Positions 49,325 to 61,461 are shown, counted from the stretch's first letter. The stretch: 64,000 nucleotides of DNA from Rahnella bruchi (GCF_003614975.1 NZ_QZWI01000001.1:806001-870000); one strand, 5' to 3'. The notes: generated from the letters alone by a model not told the origin. Numbers and translations are program-made.

Positions 49325-49434
49325 TCCCCGCTCCCTTCTTTATCACGCGTCCATCCTGTTCTGTGAGCTACAGTTATAGCGTGCTAATCATTTTTACGGC
49401 CTCTGAAATCAACTTGTATTTACCAGGAGATATC

Positions 49435-50409
49435 ATGCAATACACCACGTTAGGAAAAACCGGTCTGAACGTCTCACGCCTGTGTCTTGGCTGTATGACG
49501 TTTGGTGAACCGGATCGCGGAACCCATGCCTGGACACTGCCAGAAGAAAGCAGCCGACCGATTATCCAACAGGCACTTGACGCCGGTATCAATTTCTTCG
49601 ATACCGCCAATAGTTATTCCGACGGCAGCAGTGAAGAAATCGTTGGCCGCGCCCTGAAGGACTTTGCCAGACGCGATGAAATTGTTGTCGCCACCAAAGT
49701 CTACAACGCGGTGACGGGACTGAAGCAGGGACTCTCCCGTGCCTCAATTATGCAATCCATCGACGACAGTCTGCGCCGCCTTGGCATGGAGTATGTCGAT
49801 CTGTTGCAAATCCATCGCTGGGATTACGAAACGCCGATTGAAGAGACGCTTGAAGCGCTGAATGACGTCGTTAAAGCCGGTAAAGCGCGGTTCATTGGTG
49901 CTTCGTCCATGCATGCGCATCAGTTCAAACAGGCACTCGATGTCTGTGCGCAAAACGGCTGGGCGAGCTTTGTGTCGATGCAGGATCAATACAATCTGAT
50001 CCAGCGTGAAGAAGAAAATGAAATGTACCCGCTGTGTCTGGAAAGAAATATCGCCGTGCTGCCGTGGAGCCCGCTGGCGCGCGGCAAATTAACCCGCCCC
50101 TGGGGAGAAACTACTGCACGTTCAGTTTCTGATAATTTTGCCAAAACGCTGTATGACGCCACCGATGAAGCGGACGGTAGAATCGCTGAACGCGTGGGCA
50201 AAATCGCGGAAGATCACGGTGTGCCGCGTGCGCAGATCGCACTGGCGTGGATCCTGAGCAAACACGTCGTCACAGCTCCGATCATCGGTGCTTCGCGCCC
50301 TGCGCATCTTGAAGATGCCGTTGCTGCGCTGGAGATTAAACTTTCCATTGAAGAAATCGCTGAACTGGAAATGGCCTACGTGCCGCACGAAGCCACCGGT
50401 TTCAAATAA
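49435..50409 (+). CDS. yajO: Aldo/keto reductase YajO
   Basis: This 324-residue TIM-barrel protein belongs to the aldo/keto reductases and reduces carbonyl compounds with NADPH. In E. coli YajO has been linked to thiamine precursor supply and xylulose reduction. The start MQYTTLGKTGLNVSRLCLGC and the active-site region FFDTANSYSDGSSEEIVGRA (Asp and Tyr of the tetrad) match the family. The catalytic lysine is in IVVATKVY and the histidine in LLQIHRWDY. The ATG at 49435 has AGGAGA before it; the longer reading from 49363 is not supported. It is convergent with pgpA. Confidence 0.92.
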   Translation: MQYTTLGKTGLNVSRLCLGCMTFGEPDRGTHAWTLPEESSRPIIQQALDAGINFFDTANSYSDGSSEEIVGRALKDFARRDEIVVATKVYNAVTGLKQGLSRASIMQSIDDSLRRLGMEYVDLLQIHRWDYETPIEETLEALNDVVKAGKARFIGASSMHAHQFKQALDVCAQNGWASFVSMQDQYNLIQREEENEMYPLCLERNIAVLPWSPLARGKLTRPWGETTARSVSDNFAKTLYDATDEADGRIAERVGKIAEDHGVPRAQIALAWILSKHVVTAPIIGASRPAHLEDAVAALEIKLSIEEIAELEMAYVPHEATGFK

Positions 50410-50441
50410 TATGAAGTGAATTGAACTCATTGAGAGTCATA

Positions 50442-50480
50442 AAAAAGGCGTTGTCAGGGGAAACCCGGCAACGCCTTTTT
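50442..50480 (+). terminator. Bidirectional terminator between yajO and pgpA
   Basis: AAAAGGCGTTG pairs with CAACGCCTTTT, with a second stem GGG/CCC inside the loop. T residues follow on the plus strand and the minus strand reads TTTTTT at the other end. It can serve both convergent genes. Confidence 0.85.
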
Positions 50481-50498
50481 ACTGATATTCGAAACAGA

Positions 50499-51059
50499 TC
50501 AGAACAGGCCAGTTGGCCAATGATGCCCGACCAGATAGATGATCGCCGCACCCAACACACCCGCGACAACATCGTCGATCATGATGCCCATTCCACCCTG
50601 AACGTTGCGGTCAAACCAGCGGATCGGCCAGGGTTTCCAGATATCCAAAACGCGGAAAACGATAAACCCGATCAGCACCCAGCGCCAGTCGTTTACCGGG
50701 ATCGCCATCAGCGTGATCCACATACCGACAAATTCATCCCACACGATACTGCCGTGGTCATGAACCCGCATGTCCCGCGCCGTCTGGCGGCACAGGTACA
50801 CGCCGATACAGATGCTGAACATGACGATCATGGAATACACCTGCCACGGCAGGTAAGTCATGACAATCCAGAACGGGATCGCGGCGATGGAGCCCGCGGT
50901 ACCAGGCCCGACAGGGAATAAACCACTGCCAAAACCGGTGGCCAGCAAGTGCCACGGATTACGCAAATTTAAACGCTTTTTAGCCGCAGCCATATCCTGC
51001 ACCGGATCACCGGTTTTGCCTTTATACCCAGCCGGGCGTTTTTTTCGGCCAATATTCAC
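50499..51059 (-). CDS. pgpA: Phosphatidylglycerophosphatase A
   Basis: PgpA removes phosphate from phosphatidylglycerophosphate to give phosphatidylglycerol in the inner membrane. The 186-residue protein has four hydrophobic segments and the family motif [20 protein letters not shown]. It starts with GTG at 51059, which overlaps the thiL stop (GTGA) and has a strong AGAGGA six bases before it. This gives an N-terminal extension of about 14 residues relative to E. coli PgpA, rich in lysine and glycine ([20 protein letters not shown]). The ATG at 50993 is the alternative and would shorten it to 164. It is the last gene of the nusB-thiL-pgpA group. Confidence 0.93.
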   Translation of the reverse strand: MNIGRKKRPAGYKGKTGDPVQDMAAAKKRLNLRNPWHLLATGFGSGLFPVGPGTAGSIAAIPFWIVMTYLPWQVYSMIVMFSICIGVYLCRQTARDMRVHDHGSIVWDEFVGMWITLMAIPVNDWRWVLIGFIVFRVLDIWKPWPIRWFDRNVQGGMGIMIDDVVAGVLGAAIIYLVGHHWPTGLF

Positions 51060-52042
51060 AGTAATTCCTCTGCGGCAAAGTGATCAAATCCCTGCCATTC
51101 AAGTTCTACCGGCGCGCCTGAACGCAAAAATTTAATCCCTTCAGAAAGCGGCGCAATCTGCCCGATACAGGTGAAATCAACGCCCAGATGACTCAGTGCC
51201 ACATCCAGCGCACCACGGTTGATTTCCGGCACGGTGAAGCACAGCTCGTAGTCTTCCCCGCCGGTCAGTGCCCATCTCAGAGCCTGTTCCGGATCCGCCA
51301 CCTGATTCATAGCTGGGGAGAAAGGGATCGCATCGAGATCAAGACGCGCGCCGCATTCGCTGGCATTCAGTATATGTTTGAGATCAGAAATCAGTCCGTC
51401 GGAGAGATCGATAGCGGATGTCGCTAAATCACGCAGAGCCTGCCCCTGCAACACACGCGGCGAAGGCCGCAGATGGCGTTTAAGCAGGAATTCGCGGGTG
51501 TCAGTATCTGCGACATTCAGCTGTTCCAGCAGAATGGCGAGCCCCGCCGCGCTGTCACCGAGCGTACCAGTCACGAAGATCCAGTCACCGATGCCTGCAC
51601 CGGAACGGGTTAAGGCACGCCCTGCGGGCACCAGCCCCTGAATGGTTAACGTCATGCTCAGCGGACCGCGGGTGGTGTCGCCGCCAATCAGCTGCATGCC
51701 GTAATAATTAAGTTGTTCAAACAGACTGTCGCTGAATGCCTGCAACCAGTCGGTGTTCACTTCCGGCAACGTCAGTGCCAGAGATACCCAGGCAGGATCG
51801 GCGCCCATCGCGGCCAGATCACTGAGGTTTACCGCCAGGGCTTTGTATCCCAGATCGGCCGGAGCAATTGTTTTTAGAAAATGGATGCCTTCGACCAGAG
51901 TGTCGGTACTGACTGCTAATAACTGCTTTTCGCCAACCGTCAGTAAGGCACAATCATCTCCAATGCCTAAATGAACGTCCTGCCGGGCGGTTCTGAAACG
52001 GTTAAAGTAGCGAGTGATTACATCAAATTCGCCGCATGACAT
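51056..52042 (-). CDS. thiL: Thiamine-monophosphate kinase
   Basis: ThiL phosphorylates thiamine monophosphate to the active cofactor thiamine diphosphate, which Dxs in this window uses. The 328-residue protein has the PurM-like ATPase fold with GIGDDCALL near residue 26 and the motifs [14 protein letters not shown] and [14 protein letters not shown]. Length matches E. coli (325). It lies 166 bases after nusB, separated by a strong inverted repeat, and its stop overlaps the pgpA start. Confidence 0.96.
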   Translation of the reverse strand: MSCGEFDVITRYFNRFRTARQDVHLGIGDDCALLTVGEKQLLAVSTDTLVEGIHFLKTIAPADLGYKALAVNLSDLAAMGADPAWVSLALTLPEVNTDWLQAFSDSLFEQLNYYGMQLIGGDTTRGPLSMTLTIQGLVPAGRALTRSGAGIGDWIFVTGTLGDSAAGLAILLEQLNVADTDTREFLLKRHLRPSPRVLQGQALRDLATSAIDLSDGLISDLKHILNASECGARLDLDAIPFSPAMNQVADPEQALRWALTGGEDYELCFTVPEINRGALDVALSHLGVDFTCIGQIAPLSEGIKFLRSGAPVELEWQGFDHFAAEELL

Positions 52043-52068
52043 AGTACATTTCCAAATCGTTAGAATGA

Positions 52069-52094
52069 CTTAAGGCCGGAAATCCGGCCTTAAG
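52069..52094 (-). repeat. Strong hairpin between nusB and thiL
   Basis: CTTAAGGCCGG and CCGGCCTTAAG are perfect 11-base arms around AAAT. No T-tract follows on the minus strand (TCATTCTAACG). It lies 27 bases upstream of the thiL start and may separate expression of the upstream and downstream parts of the operon. Confidence 0.7.
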
Positions 52095-52208
52095 AGGGGT
52101 GTCACATAAAAGATAAACCAGGTGACATCACCAGATTATCAACAGAGACGGTAAACAGACGAAAATGACTGTCGCCATTTGTGACTGAAGCCGACACTTT
52201 TTTGATGA

Positions 52209-52622
52209 TCATTTTTTACGAATATGCGGGCCTGCTTTATCCAGCACACCGTTGACGAACTTATGGCTATCTTCTGCACCAAAAGTTTTCGCCAGTTCAA
52301 TGGCTTCGTTGATCGCCACTTTGTAAGGGACGTCCTGGCGTTTGCTCAACTCAAACAGAGCCAGACGCAAAATCGCTCTTTCCACCTGGCCCAGTTCATC
52401 CAGCTGACGGGACAGGTATGGCGCCATCAGTGCATCGAGTTTCTCAGCACTGTTTGCTACACCAGCCAGCAGTTCGCGGAAATAGGCAATGTCTACGTCT
52501 TTGACATCCTGCTCGGTCAGGAATTCTAATTCAACATCGGCGATGTCATTTTTCGACAACTGCCAGGAGTAAAGCGCCTGAACGGCACATTCACGGGCGC
52601 GGCGACGAGCAGCAGGTTTCAC
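52209..52622 (-). CDS. nusB: Transcription antitermination protein NusB
   Basis: NusB binds boxA RNA together with S10 and promotes antitermination of rRNA transcription. The 137-residue all-helical protein starts [20 protein letters not shown] after Met and has the family pattern [20 protein letters not shown]. Length is close to E. coli (139). It follows ribH by 20 bases in the conserved nrdR-ribD-ribH-nusB order. Confidence 0.96.
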   Translation of the reverse strand: MKPAARRRARECAVQALYSWQLSKNDIADVELEFLTEQDVKDVDIAYFRELLAGVANSAEKLDALMAPYLSRQLDELGQVERAILRLALFELSKRQDVPYKVAINEAIELAKTFGAEDSHKFVNGVLDKAGPHIRKK

Positions 52623-52642
52623 GGATTTCCCCTTAACTAGAT

Positions 52643-53113
52643 TCAGGCCTTAATAGCCTTGATAACATTAATCATTTCAAGCGCGGTCAGTGCAGCTTCT
52701 GCACCTTTGTTACCGGCTTTTGTCCCTGCGCGTTCGATGGCTTGTTCAATGCTTTCTGTCGTCAGCACGCCAAAGGCAACCGGGATTTCGCTGTTCATTG
52801 CAACGCTGGACAGGCCAGAGCTGCATTCGCCCGCTACAAATTCAAAGTGGGCTGTGCCCCCGCGGATCACGGTGCCGAGTGCAACAACCGCGTCAAATTT
52901 ACCGCTTTCAGCCAGAGCACGGGTTGCCAGAGGCAATTCGTATGCGCCCGGGACCCAGACTACGGTGATGTTGTCATCGCTGACCTGACCAATACGTTTC
53001 AACGCATCAACAGCACCGGAAAGCAGGCTGTCATTGATAAAGTTGTTAAAACGAGCAATCGCGATCGCTACGCGCGCGTTAGGCGTGGCTACAACACCTT
53101 CGATAACGTTCAT
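52643..53113 (-). CDS. ribH: 6,7-dimethyl-8-ribityllumazine synthase
   Basis: RibH (also called RibE in E. coli) condenses 5-amino-6-ribitylaminouracil with dihydroxybutanone phosphate to lumazine, the next-to-last step of riboflavin synthesis. It forms a 60-subunit shell. The 156-residue protein equals E. coli length and shows [20 protein letters not shown] and [20 protein letters not shown]; the catalytic histidine is in the second motif. It lies between ribD (124 bases upstream) and nusB. Confidence 0.96.
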   Translation of the reverse strand: MNVIEGVVATPNARVAIAIARFNNFINDSLLSGAVDALKRIGQVSDDNITVVWVPGAYELPLATRALAESGKFDAVVALGTVIRGGTAHFEFVAGECSSGLSSVAMNSEIPVAFGVLTTESIEQAIERAGTKAGNKGAEAALTALEMINVIKAIKA

Positions 53114-53237
53114 AGTTTTCCTTAAAGTGGGTTCAGGAGTTTCTCAACCCCAGCCGCAGGGGGGCGGATTCTATCATAAAATTCCCCTGTCTGGACATGC
53201 GCTTTTAACGTCATTCCTTCAGGGACGAGTAAAATTA

Positions 53238-54392
53238 TCAGTACACCGGTTTCAGGCGTAAACGTAAGTCAGGGCCAATCTGGCGGATATCGCTGAAAGC
53301 AAACTCCGGTGCATCAGCCAGATGTTGTAAACCGGGCAACTCACAGAGTGCTCGCCCATTATTACCCAATAACTTAGGAGCCATATAAACGATTAATTCA
53401 TCAACCAGACCCGCTTGTAATAAGGCACCGGCCAGCTGCGCGCCCGCTTCCACCCAGATGGAGTTTATCTGGCGTTTTGCCAGCTGCATCATCAGCAGAA
53501 CCAGGTCAATACGGTTATCGCGCCCGGCCACACGCCATTGTTCAACGGCCTCAGGCCAGGCGTGTGAATCGGTCTCAAGACGCGCCAGCAAGACTTGACC
53601 GGGAATATTCACCAGCTGATGCTGTGGCGTTACGCGATTCTGGCTGTCGAGAATAATGCGCAGCGGCTGACGCAGATTTCCCTCGGGATAAATCGCCTGC
53701 ACTTCACTGCCCAGTTCACTCCAGCGCACATTCAGCGAAGGATTATCTGCCAGCACCGTTGCACTGGTGCTCAAAATGGCTGAGCTTTCAGCGCGAAAAC
53801 GCTGCACATCCGCACGGGCTGCAGCGGAAGTGATCCACTGACTTTCTCCGGAAGCCATCGCCGTTCTGCCATCCAGCGACGCGCCCATTTTTAGCTGTAC
53901 GTAAGGGAAACCGGTGCGCATTCGTTTGAGAAAACCGAGGTTTACGGCTTCTGCCTGGGAATGCATCAGCCCGTGGCTGACGTCAATATCGTTCTGCTTA
54001 AGGCGGTATAAACCGCGACCGGCTACTTCCGGATTAGGATCCTGCATTGCGGCAACTACGCGGGCGACACCGGCGGCCAGCAACGCATCGGCGCAAGGCG
54101 GTGTGCGTCCATGATGGCTGCAAGGCTCAAGGGTAACGTAAGCTGTCGCACCACGGGCTTTTTCACCGGCCATGCGTAAAGCATGCACTTCCGCATGGGG
54201 CTCACCGGCACGCAAATGGAAGCCTTCGCCGACAATCTCGCCATTCAATACAATGACGCAGCCGACATTGGGATTAGGCGTCGTCGTAAAACGTCCGAGG
54301 CGCGCCAGTTCGAAGGCACGCGCCATATAGCGTTCATCAGCAGGTAATTCATCAGAAAGATTTTGAACAGACGATATTTTATCAGGCAGCAT
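53238..54392 (-). CDS. ribD: Bifunctional riboflavin deaminase/reductase RibD
   Basis: RibD carries out two early steps of riboflavin synthesis: deamination of the pyrimidine and reduction of the ribose side chain. The 384-residue protein has the N-terminal zinc deaminase domain (HAEVHAL and PCSHHGRTPPCADAL near residues 67-101) and the C-terminal reductase domain (about 165-384, with KMGASLDGRTAMASGESQWI). Its N-terminus is about 16 residues longer than in E. coli; the ATG at 54392 has AAGGA seven bases before it and is close behind nrdR (nine bases). Confidence 0.95.
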   Translation of the reverse strand: MLPDKISSVQNLSDELPADERYMARAFELARLGRFTTTPNPNVGCVIVLNGEIVGEGFHLRAGEPHAEVHALRMAGEKARGATAYVTLEPCSHHGRTPPCADALLAAGVARVVAAMQDPNPEVAGRGLYRLKQNDIDVSHGLMHSQAEAVNLGFLKRMRTGFPYVQLKMGASLDGRTAMASGESQWITSAAARADVQRFRAESSAILSTSATVLADNPSLNVRWSELGSEVQAIYPEGNLRQPLRIILDSQNRVTPQHQLVNIPGQVLLARLETDSHAWPEAVEQWRVAGRDNRIDLVLLMMQLAKRQINSIWVEAGAQLAGALLQAGLVDELIVYMAPKLLGNNGRALCELPGLQHLADAPEFAFSDIRQIGPDLRLRLKPVY

Positions 54393-54401
54393 CAGCTTTC
54401 C

Positions 54402-54851
54402 TTAGTCCTGAAGACGAGCGATCTCTTCACCAAATTCACGGATATCTTCAAAGCTGCGGTAAACCGACGCGAAGCGAATATAAGCGACTTTATCCAGCCC
54501 TTTCAGGGCGTCCATCACCAGATTGCCGATCATTGTGGCCGGGATTTCACGTTCACCTGTGGCACGCAGCTGTGACTTAATATGACTGATGGCCGTTTCG
54601 ACATCATCAGAGCTGACCGGGCGTTTTTCCAGCGCTTTCAGAAAACCACCGCGAAGCTTGTCTTCGTTGAAAGGTTCGCGAACTTCATTGCTCTTAATGA
54701 CACGCGGCATCACCAGTTCAGCCACTTCAAATGTGGTGAAACGCTCATGGCACACCAGGCACTGACGGCGACGGCGAACCTGCGATCCATCGCCTACCAG
54801 ACGGGAATCGATGACTTTAGTATCAACAGCGGCACAAAATGGGCAATGCAT
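54402..54851 (-). CDS. nrdR: Transcriptional regulator NrdR
   Basis: NrdR represses the ribonucleotide reductase genes when dATP is abundant. The 149-residue protein equals E. coli length and has a zinc ribbon (MHCPFCAA and CLVCHERF) followed by an ATP-cone domain (about 49-139, with [16 protein letters not shown]). The ATG at 54851 is chosen over a longer reading from 54875 because MHCPFC is the invariant start. It heads the nrdR-ribD-ribH-nusB group. Confidence 0.96.
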   Translation of the reverse strand: MHCPFCAAVDTKVIDSRLVGDGSQVRRRRQCLVCHERFTTFEVAELVMPRVIKSNEVREPFNEDKLRGGFLKALEKRPVSSDDVETAISHIKSQLRATGEREIPATMIGNLVMDALKGLDKVAYIRFASVYRSFEDIREFGEEIARLQD

Positions 54852-55011
54852 AGCACTTCCTGATCGCGAACTCAATTGGACATTAGTTTAACCCGAAGTG
54901 TGCCGACAACAAAGGCTGTCGCTACTTTCATAGACATCGGGTTAAACTTAGCTATCTATATTGGTGCCCGGACGGAATGTTTCAACGGGCAGATGAAAGG
55001 AAGTCTCTGAT

Positions 55012-55587
55012 ATGACGAAACACCCGCGACTTTTACTGGCCTGTGCCGCGTTATTCAGCCTGGCGGGCTGCGCGAAGCAAAATCCCCAGATGCCCGAACT
55101 GAAAACGGAGGTCGGCCAGCTGAATCAAAAACTTCAACGGCTGACGGATCTGGCCACTGCACTGGAGCAGCAAACCACGCTCAACCGTCAGTCAACGAAC
55201 GGTGTGTATTTGTTACCGGCAGCGAAAAGTGCCGCGTTGCTGAAAAGTGATATCGGCCAGCTGGAAGTTCAGCTGATCCGCGTTGCACCGGATGCCACAG
55301 GCGTTCAGGCCGTGCTTGAAATCAAAAACACGTCCGGTCAGCCATTGCCGCCGTTTACGGCTTCTTTAAGCTGGGGACAACTGGATCCGGTCACCGGCAA
55401 ACCGCTGACCGTCGATATGCAAACCCAGACAATTACCGTCGAGCCAGATTTATTGCCGGGACCGGTGAAAACCGTCGAGGTGAAGTTTAATCAGGTGACT
55501 GTCGACACACTGGGTTTTGTTCACATGCATAATATTGTGGCGACGCAGCAAACTCCGCCAGTCGTAGCGCCTGCTGTAACAAAGTAG
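55012..55587 (+). CDS. yajI: DUF3251 lipoprotein YajI
   Basis: This 191-residue protein is a predicted lipoprotein with the lipobox LAGC and lipidated C20. A short coiled-coil-like segment (ELKTEVGQLNQKLQRLTDLA, about residues 29-48) is followed by a beta-rich domain (DUF3251) with QLEVQLIRVAPDATGVQAVL. Function is unknown. Position next to nrdR matches E. coli yajI. The ATG at 55012 follows GGAAGT. It is convergent with secF and shares a terminator with it. Confidence 0.88.
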   Translation: MTKHPRLLLACAALFSLAGCAKQNPQMPELKTEVGQLNQKLQRLTDLATALEQQTTLNRQSTNGVYLLPAAKSAALLKSDIGQLEVQLIRVAPDATGVQAVLEIKNTSGQPLPPFTASLSWGQLDPVTGKPLTVDMQTQTITVEPDLLPGPVKTVEVKFNQVTVDTLGFVHMHNIVATQQTPPVVAPAVTK

Positions 55588-55604
55588 CGTAGCAAATTGC
55601 AGAC

Positions 55605-55633
55605 GAAAAAAACCCCGCAGTGCGGGGTTTTTG
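55605..55633 (+). terminator. Bidirectional terminator between yajI and secF
   Basis: AACCCCGC pairs with GCGGGGTT around a three-base loop, with T residues after it on both strands (AAAAAA before, TTTTTG after on the plus strand). Confidence 0.88.
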
Positions 55634-55665
55634 TTTTCTATGTCGGTCATTAAACCATCGGCAAA

Positions 55666-56640
55666 TTATGGAAGAATCGAAGGCTGATCTGCGCCCTCTT
55701 TTTCCACTTTCTGCTGCAACATGTGTTCACGCTTCATGCCCAGTTTCAGAGCCAGCGCAGACGCCACGTAGATTGACGAAACAGTACCAATCGACACACC
55801 AATCAGCATGGTCAGTGAGAAGCCTTCCAGCAACGCACCACCAAAGATATAGAGCATCAATACCACCATCAGCGTGGTTGCTGAGGTCATAATGGTACGG
55901 CTTAACGTCTGGGTCAGGGACACGTTCATGATTTCGTAAGAGTTCCCGCGACGAATTTTGCGGAAGTTTTCACGAATACGGTCCGATACCACGATGGAGT
56001 CATTCAGCGAGTAGCCGATAACCGACATCAGGGACGCGATGATGGTCAGGTCAATTTCGATCCTGAACAGTGACAACACGCCCATGGTGATAATAACGTC
56101 GTGCGCCAGTGCGATAACCGCACCCAGCGCCAGTCGCCATTCAAAGCGGAATCCGACGTAAACCAGGATACTAATCAGCGCAATCAGCAGCGCCATGCCG
56201 CCTGCCTGCGCCAAATCATTACCCACGCTCGGACCCACAAATTCGACACGTTTCACGGTGGCATTTTTGTCGATATCCGCGTTCACCAGAGTGAGGACTT
56301 TATTCCCCAGCTCCTGACCCGCATTCCCGGATACAGGTGGAAGGCGAACCATCACGTCGCGGCTGCTACCGAAGTTTTGAACAACAGGATCCTTGAATCC
56401 TGCTTTCTCCAGATCGGCACGCATGTCGTCGAGGTTTACGGGCTGGCTAAGGCTGATTTCGATGACGGTACCGCCAGTGAAATCCAGACCCCAGTTGAAT
56501 CCGCGAACACCCATAATCGCGACGGAAGCGATAAACAACAGGCCTGAAATACAGAAGGCCACGTTGTCCCAGCGCATAAAGTCGATGACTTTACGGCCGT
56601 AGTTTAGTTGTTCAACAGTATATGGTTGTTGCTGTGCCAC
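55666..56640 (-). CDS. secF: Protein translocase subunit SecF
   Basis: SecF is an RND-like membrane subunit that, with SecD and YajC, uses the proton motive force to finish Sec-dependent export. The 324-residue protein has six membrane helices with a periplasmic P4 domain between the first and second. Typical motifs are [17 protein letters not shown] and [20 protein letters not shown]. It follows secD by ten bases and is the last gene of the operon. Length matches E. coli (323). Confidence 0.97.
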   Translation of the reverse strand: MAQQQPYTVEQLNYGRKVIDFMRWDNVAFCISGLLFIASVAIMGVRGFNWGLDFTGGTVIEISLSQPVNLDDMRADLEKAGFKDPVVQNFGSSRDVMVRLPPVSGNAGQELGNKVLTLVNADIDKNATVKRVEFVGPSVGNDLAQAGGMALLIALISILVYVGFRFEWRLALGAVIALAHDVIITMGVLSLFRIEIDLTIIASLMSVIGYSLNDSIVVSDRIRENFRKIRRGNSYEIMNVSLTQTLSRTIMTSATTLMVVLMLYIFGGALLEGFSLTMLIGVSIGTVSSIYVASALALKLGMKREHMLQQKVEKEGADQPSILP

Positions 56641-56650
56641 AACGCACTCC

Positions 56651-58498
56651 TCAGATAGACAGCTTTTTAATGCGTTTGCCGCCGTAAACCAGGTTCACGA
56701 TTGCACGGGTTCCCACGATCGACGTAAACATCGAGGTTGCCACACCGATTGCAGTGGTGATAGCAAAGCCTTTAATCGAACCGGTACCCACTGCATAAAG
56801 AATAATCGCCGTGATCAGGGTAGTAATGTTGGCATCGATGATACTGGAGAACGCGCCTTTATAGCCTTCATGAATCGCCTGCTGAACGGAACGTCCGTTC
56901 TTCAGCTCTTCTTTGATACGTTCGTTTATCAGTACGTTGGCATCAACGGCCACCGCCAGTGTCAGCACGATACCAGCAATACCCGGCATGGTCAGCGTTG
57001 CACCCGGCAGCAGCGACATAATCCCGACAATCAGAATCAGGTTAGCCACCAGCGCTGTCGTGGCAATAATGCCGAACTTACGGTACCAAACCACCATGAA
57101 CAGAATGGATGCCACCAGGCCCCACAAGCATGCTTCCAGACCCTGAGTGATGTTTTGCATCCCTAAGGTCGGGCCGATAGTACGTTCTTCAACGATCTGA
57201 ATTGGCGCGATCAACGCACCGGCACGTAGCAGCAGAGACAGCTGACGGGCTTCATTCGGATCGTTCACCCCGGTGATACGGAAGCTGTTGCCCAGACGTG
57301 ACTGAATCGTCGCCACGTTGATGACTTCTTCCTGTTTCGCCAGAATCGCACGGCCATTCGCATCTTTCTTACCGCTGTCTTTGTATTCCACGAACAGGGT
57401 TGCCATCGGTTTGCCGATGTTATCCTTCGTGAAGTTAGACATGGCGTTACCGCCAGCGCTGTCGAGAGAGATGTTAACCTGCGGCTGATTGTACTCATCC
57501 ATGTTGGATGTGGAGTCAGTAATGTGGTCACCGGTCAGGATCACGCGTTTGTACAGAACAACCGGACGGCCATCACGCATGTTTTTCACTTCGCTGTCAC
57601 CCGGTACACGACCGGTTGAAGCAGCAGTGGCATCCACATTCGTGTTAACCAGACGGAATTCCAGTGTCGCGGTCGCGCCTAAAATTTCTTTTGCACGCGC
57701 AGTATCCTGAATACCAGGCAACTCAACCACGATACGGTCAGCACCCTGACGCTGTACCAGCGGCTCGGCCACACCCAGTTGGTTTACACGGTTACGCAGG
57801 ATGGTGATGTTTTGCTGAACGGCATACTCGCGCGCTTCACTGAGGCGAGCATCAGTCATCACCACATTAGCTGCGGTATCGCCGCTATTGGTGATCACTA
57901 AATCGCGGTGACGTGGGCTCAGGTAGCTGACCGCAGAATCACGGGTAGCAGCATCGCGGAAACGCACTTCAACGCCATAGTTGTCGAGCTTACGCACCGT
58001 GGCATAAGGAATATTCTTGTCGCGCAGGTCGCTGCGCATGTTGTCCATCGTCTGCTCTTGCAGCTTACTCAGCGCGGTATCCATATCCACTTCCATCAGG
58101 AAGTGCACACCACCACGCAAGTCGAGGCCCAGCTTCATCGGCTCAGCACCCAGCATGCTCAACCAGCGCGGCGTTGCCGGCGCAAGGTTCAGTGCAATAA
58201 CAAACTTGTCGCCCAACGCTTCAGTCAGCGCTTCACGTGCACGAAGCTGTACATCCGTATCTTTGAAACGGGCAAGAATAGCGCCATTCTCCAGAGCAAC
58301 TGATTTGATCTGGATTTTGCTTTGATCTAATACGTTACGGACTTGGTCCAGCGTTGCCTCACTGGCGTCGGAACCCCGAGCACCAGTGATTTGAACAGCC
58401 GGATCCTCACCATAAAGGTTGGGAAGTGCATAAAGCAGCCCGACGATGACCACAACGATCAACATCAGATACTTCCACGCAGGATAACGGTTTAACAC
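56651..58498 (-). CDS. secD: Protein translocase subunit SecD
   Basis: SecD is the larger partner of SecF in the accessory export complex. The 615-residue protein equals E. coli length. It has one N-terminal helix, a large periplasmic region (P1 with head and base subdomains, from [19 protein letters not shown] onward) and five C-terminal helices with [20 protein letters not shown]. It follows yajC by 27 bases. The helix pattern and the position between yajC and secF are as expected. Confidence 0.97.
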   Translation of the reverse strand: MLNRYPAWKYLMLIVVVIVGLLYALPNLYGEDPAVQITGARGSDASEATLDQVRNVLDQSKIQIKSVALENGAILARFKDTDVQLRAREALTEALGDKFVIALNLAPATPRWLSMLGAEPMKLGLDLRGGVHFLMEVDMDTALSKLQEQTMDNMRSDLRDKNIPYATVRKLDNYGVEVRFRDAATRDSAVSYLSPRHRDLVITNSGDTAANVVMTDARLSEAREYAVQQNITILRNRVNQLGVAEPLVQRQGADRIVVELPGIQDTARAKEILGATATLEFRLVNTNVDATAASTGRVPGDSEVKNMRDGRPVVLYKRVILTGDHITDSTSNMDEYNQPQVNISLDSAGGNAMSNFTKDNIGKPMATLFVEYKDSGKKDANGRAILAKQEEVINVATIQSRLGNSFRITGVNDPNEARQLSLLLRAGALIAPIQIVEERTIGPTLGMQNITQGLEACLWGLVASILFMVVWYRKFGIIATTALVANLILIVGIMSLLPGATLTMPGIAGIVLTLAVAVDANVLINERIKEELKNGRSVQQAIHEGYKGAFSSIIDANITTLITAIILYAVGTGSIKGFAITTAIGVATSMFTSIVGTRAIVNLVYGGKRIKKLSI

Positions 58499-58525
58499 GG
58501 CAGTTCCCTTCGGGAAAATCGAAAA

Positions 58526-58858
58526 TTAGATAGACTTCATCGTGCCTTTTGGCAGAACGGCTGCCACGAAGTCACGTTTGATCATCACTTCGTTGGTGTC
58601 GTTCAGTGCGATAACCACATAACCGGTTTCGGCTACTTTGGTTACGCGACCAATCAGGCCACCCGTGGTCATGACTTCGTCACCTTTACCGATAGAGTCC
58701 ATCAGTTTTTTGTGTTCTTTAGAACGTTTCTGCTGCGGGCGCAGGATCATAAAATAGAAGATCAGACCAAAAACCACCAGCATGATAACCAGAGAGTAAG
58801 GACTTCCCTGTGACGGTGCGCCGGTCGCTGCGACTGCATCGGAAATGAAAAGACTCAT
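58526..58858 (-). CDS. yajC: Preprotein translocase subunit YajC
   Basis: YajC is a small single-span membrane protein found with SecDF and with AcrB. The 110-residue protein has one helix (about 22-42, SLVIMLVVFGLIFYFMILRP) and a cytosolic domain with QQKRSKEHKKLMDSIGKGDE and VMTTGGLIGRV. It heads the yajC-secD-secF run. In E. coli it is usually co-transcribed with tgt, but here a terminator lies between tgt and yajC. Confidence 0.96.
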   Translation of the reverse strand: MSLFISDAVAATGAPSQGSPYSLVIMLVVFGLIFYFMILRPQQKRSKEHKKLMDSIGKGDEVMTTGGLIGRVTKVAETGYVVIALNDTNEVMIKRDFVAAVLPKGTMKSI

Positions 58859-58973
58859 TTAAATTCCCTCATTGTTGTTGTGAAGCAAATTGATGTAATA
58901 CAAACCGAGAATCCGACCCGGAGTCTGGCAAGAAACGTCTCGCACAATACCCCATAATGCCGGTCCAAGAAAT

Positions 58974-59007
58974 TATAAAAATCGGCACCCCCTTTCGAAG
59001 ATGCCGA
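58974..59007 (-). terminator. Rho-independent terminator between tgt and yajC
   Basis: On the minus strand TCGGCATC pairs with GGTGCCGA, followed by TTTTTATAATT. It lies 14 bases after the tgt stop, so yajC-secDF would need its own promoter in 58859-58973 or rely on readthrough. Confidence 0.75.
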
Positions 59008-59020
59008 CATGAGAAAGAAA

Positions 59021-60256
<1,236 letters not shown>

Positions 60257-61327
60257 CTACTGACCGACCACTTCCTGTGGCGCCAGCGGGTTACGGTTGA
60301 TGAACATCGCATCACCATAACTAAAGAAACGGTACTGCTCTGCGACGGCCTGATGATAGGCATTCATCGTATTTTTATAGCCGGCAAACGCCGACACCAG
60401 CATGATCAGCGTCGATTCAGGCAGGTGGAAATTGGTAATCAGGGAATCTATCACCTGATAGTGATAACCCGGATAAATGAAGATTTTGGTATCGCCGAAG
60501 AATGGCGCAATCAGCGCGTCTTCACTGGCTTTTGCGGCGCTTTCCAGCGAACGCACAGACGTTGTGCCTACGGCCACCACTTTATTGCCGCGTGCTTTAC
60601 AGGCCAGTACCGCGTCCACCACTTCCTGAGGCACTTCGGCATACTCAGCATGCATGATGTGGTCTTCAATGGCGTCCACGCGAACCGGCTGGAAAGTCCC
60701 AGCGCCCACGTGCAGCGTGACGAAGGCAAACTCAACGCCTTTGGCTTTCAGCGCATCCATCAGTGGTTCATCGAAGTGCAAACCCGCGGTCGGGGCAGCT
60801 ACCGCGCCCAGGCGTTCGCTGTAGACGGTCTGATACAGTTCGCGGTCGGCATCTTCATCAGGACGGTCGATGTACGGCGGCAGCGGCATATGCCCGATTT
60901 CGTTGAGCAGAGTAAAGACATCACGATCTTCATTAAATTCCAGCTCGAACAACGTATCGTGGCGCGCCACCATCGTCGCTTTAATCTCTTCTTTATCACC
61001 GAGCAGTAATTCCGCGCCCGGTTTTGGCGATTTAGACGCACGCACATGCGCCAGAACGCGATGCGAATCGAGCACACGCTCAACCAGCACTTCAATTTTT
61101 CCGCCGCTGACCTTACGGCCAAATACGCGGGCCGGGATCACACGGGTATTGTTAAATACCAGCAAATCTCCGGGATGGATTTTATCGAGAATGTCGGTGA
61201 ACACGCCGTGCGTTAACTCACCGCTCGGCCCGTCCAGAGACAACAAACGACAGCCGCTGCGCTGGGTCTGCGGATAGCGGGCAATCAGGGATTCAGGGAG
61301 CTCAAAAGAAAAATCGGCAACACGCAT
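60257..61327 (-). CDS. queA: S-adenosylmethionine:tRNA ribosyltransferase-isomerase
   Basis: QueA adds the epoxycyclopentanediol ring to preQ1 in tRNA, using S-adenosylmethionine as ribosyl donor. The 356-residue protein equals E. coli length and shows [20 protein letters not shown] at the N-terminus, [13 protein letters not shown] and the conserved [20 protein letters not shown]. It is the first gene of the queA-tgt pair and is divergent from acpH. Confidence 0.97.
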   Translation of the reverse strand: MRVADFSFELPESLIARYPQTQRSGCRLLSLDGPSGELTHGVFTDILDKIHPGDLLVFNNTRVIPARVFGRKVSGGKIEVLVERVLDSHRVLAHVRASKSPKPGAELLLGDKEEIKATMVARHDTLFELEFNEDRDVFTLLNEIGHMPLPPYIDRPDEDADRELYQTVYSERLGAVAAPTAGLHFDEPLMDALKAKGVEFAFVTLHVGAGTFQPVRVDAIEDHIMHAEYAEVPQEVVDAVLACKARGNKVVAVGTTSVRSLESAAKASEDALIAPFFGDTKIFIYPGYHYQVIDSLITNFHLPESTLIMLVSAFAGYKNTMNAYHQAVAEQYRFFSYGDAMFINRNPLAPQEVVGQ

Positions 61328-61461
61328 GGCTTTTCACTTCACTTAACGACAAAAACAGGCGGCTTAGTCTAGAGGGACGGGGCATCCCCTGCAAGCCTCT
61401 GCGCTAATAAAGGCATCCGCTGCGCTGTCGGAGATCAACTTTCCTGCGTTATACTGCCGTT

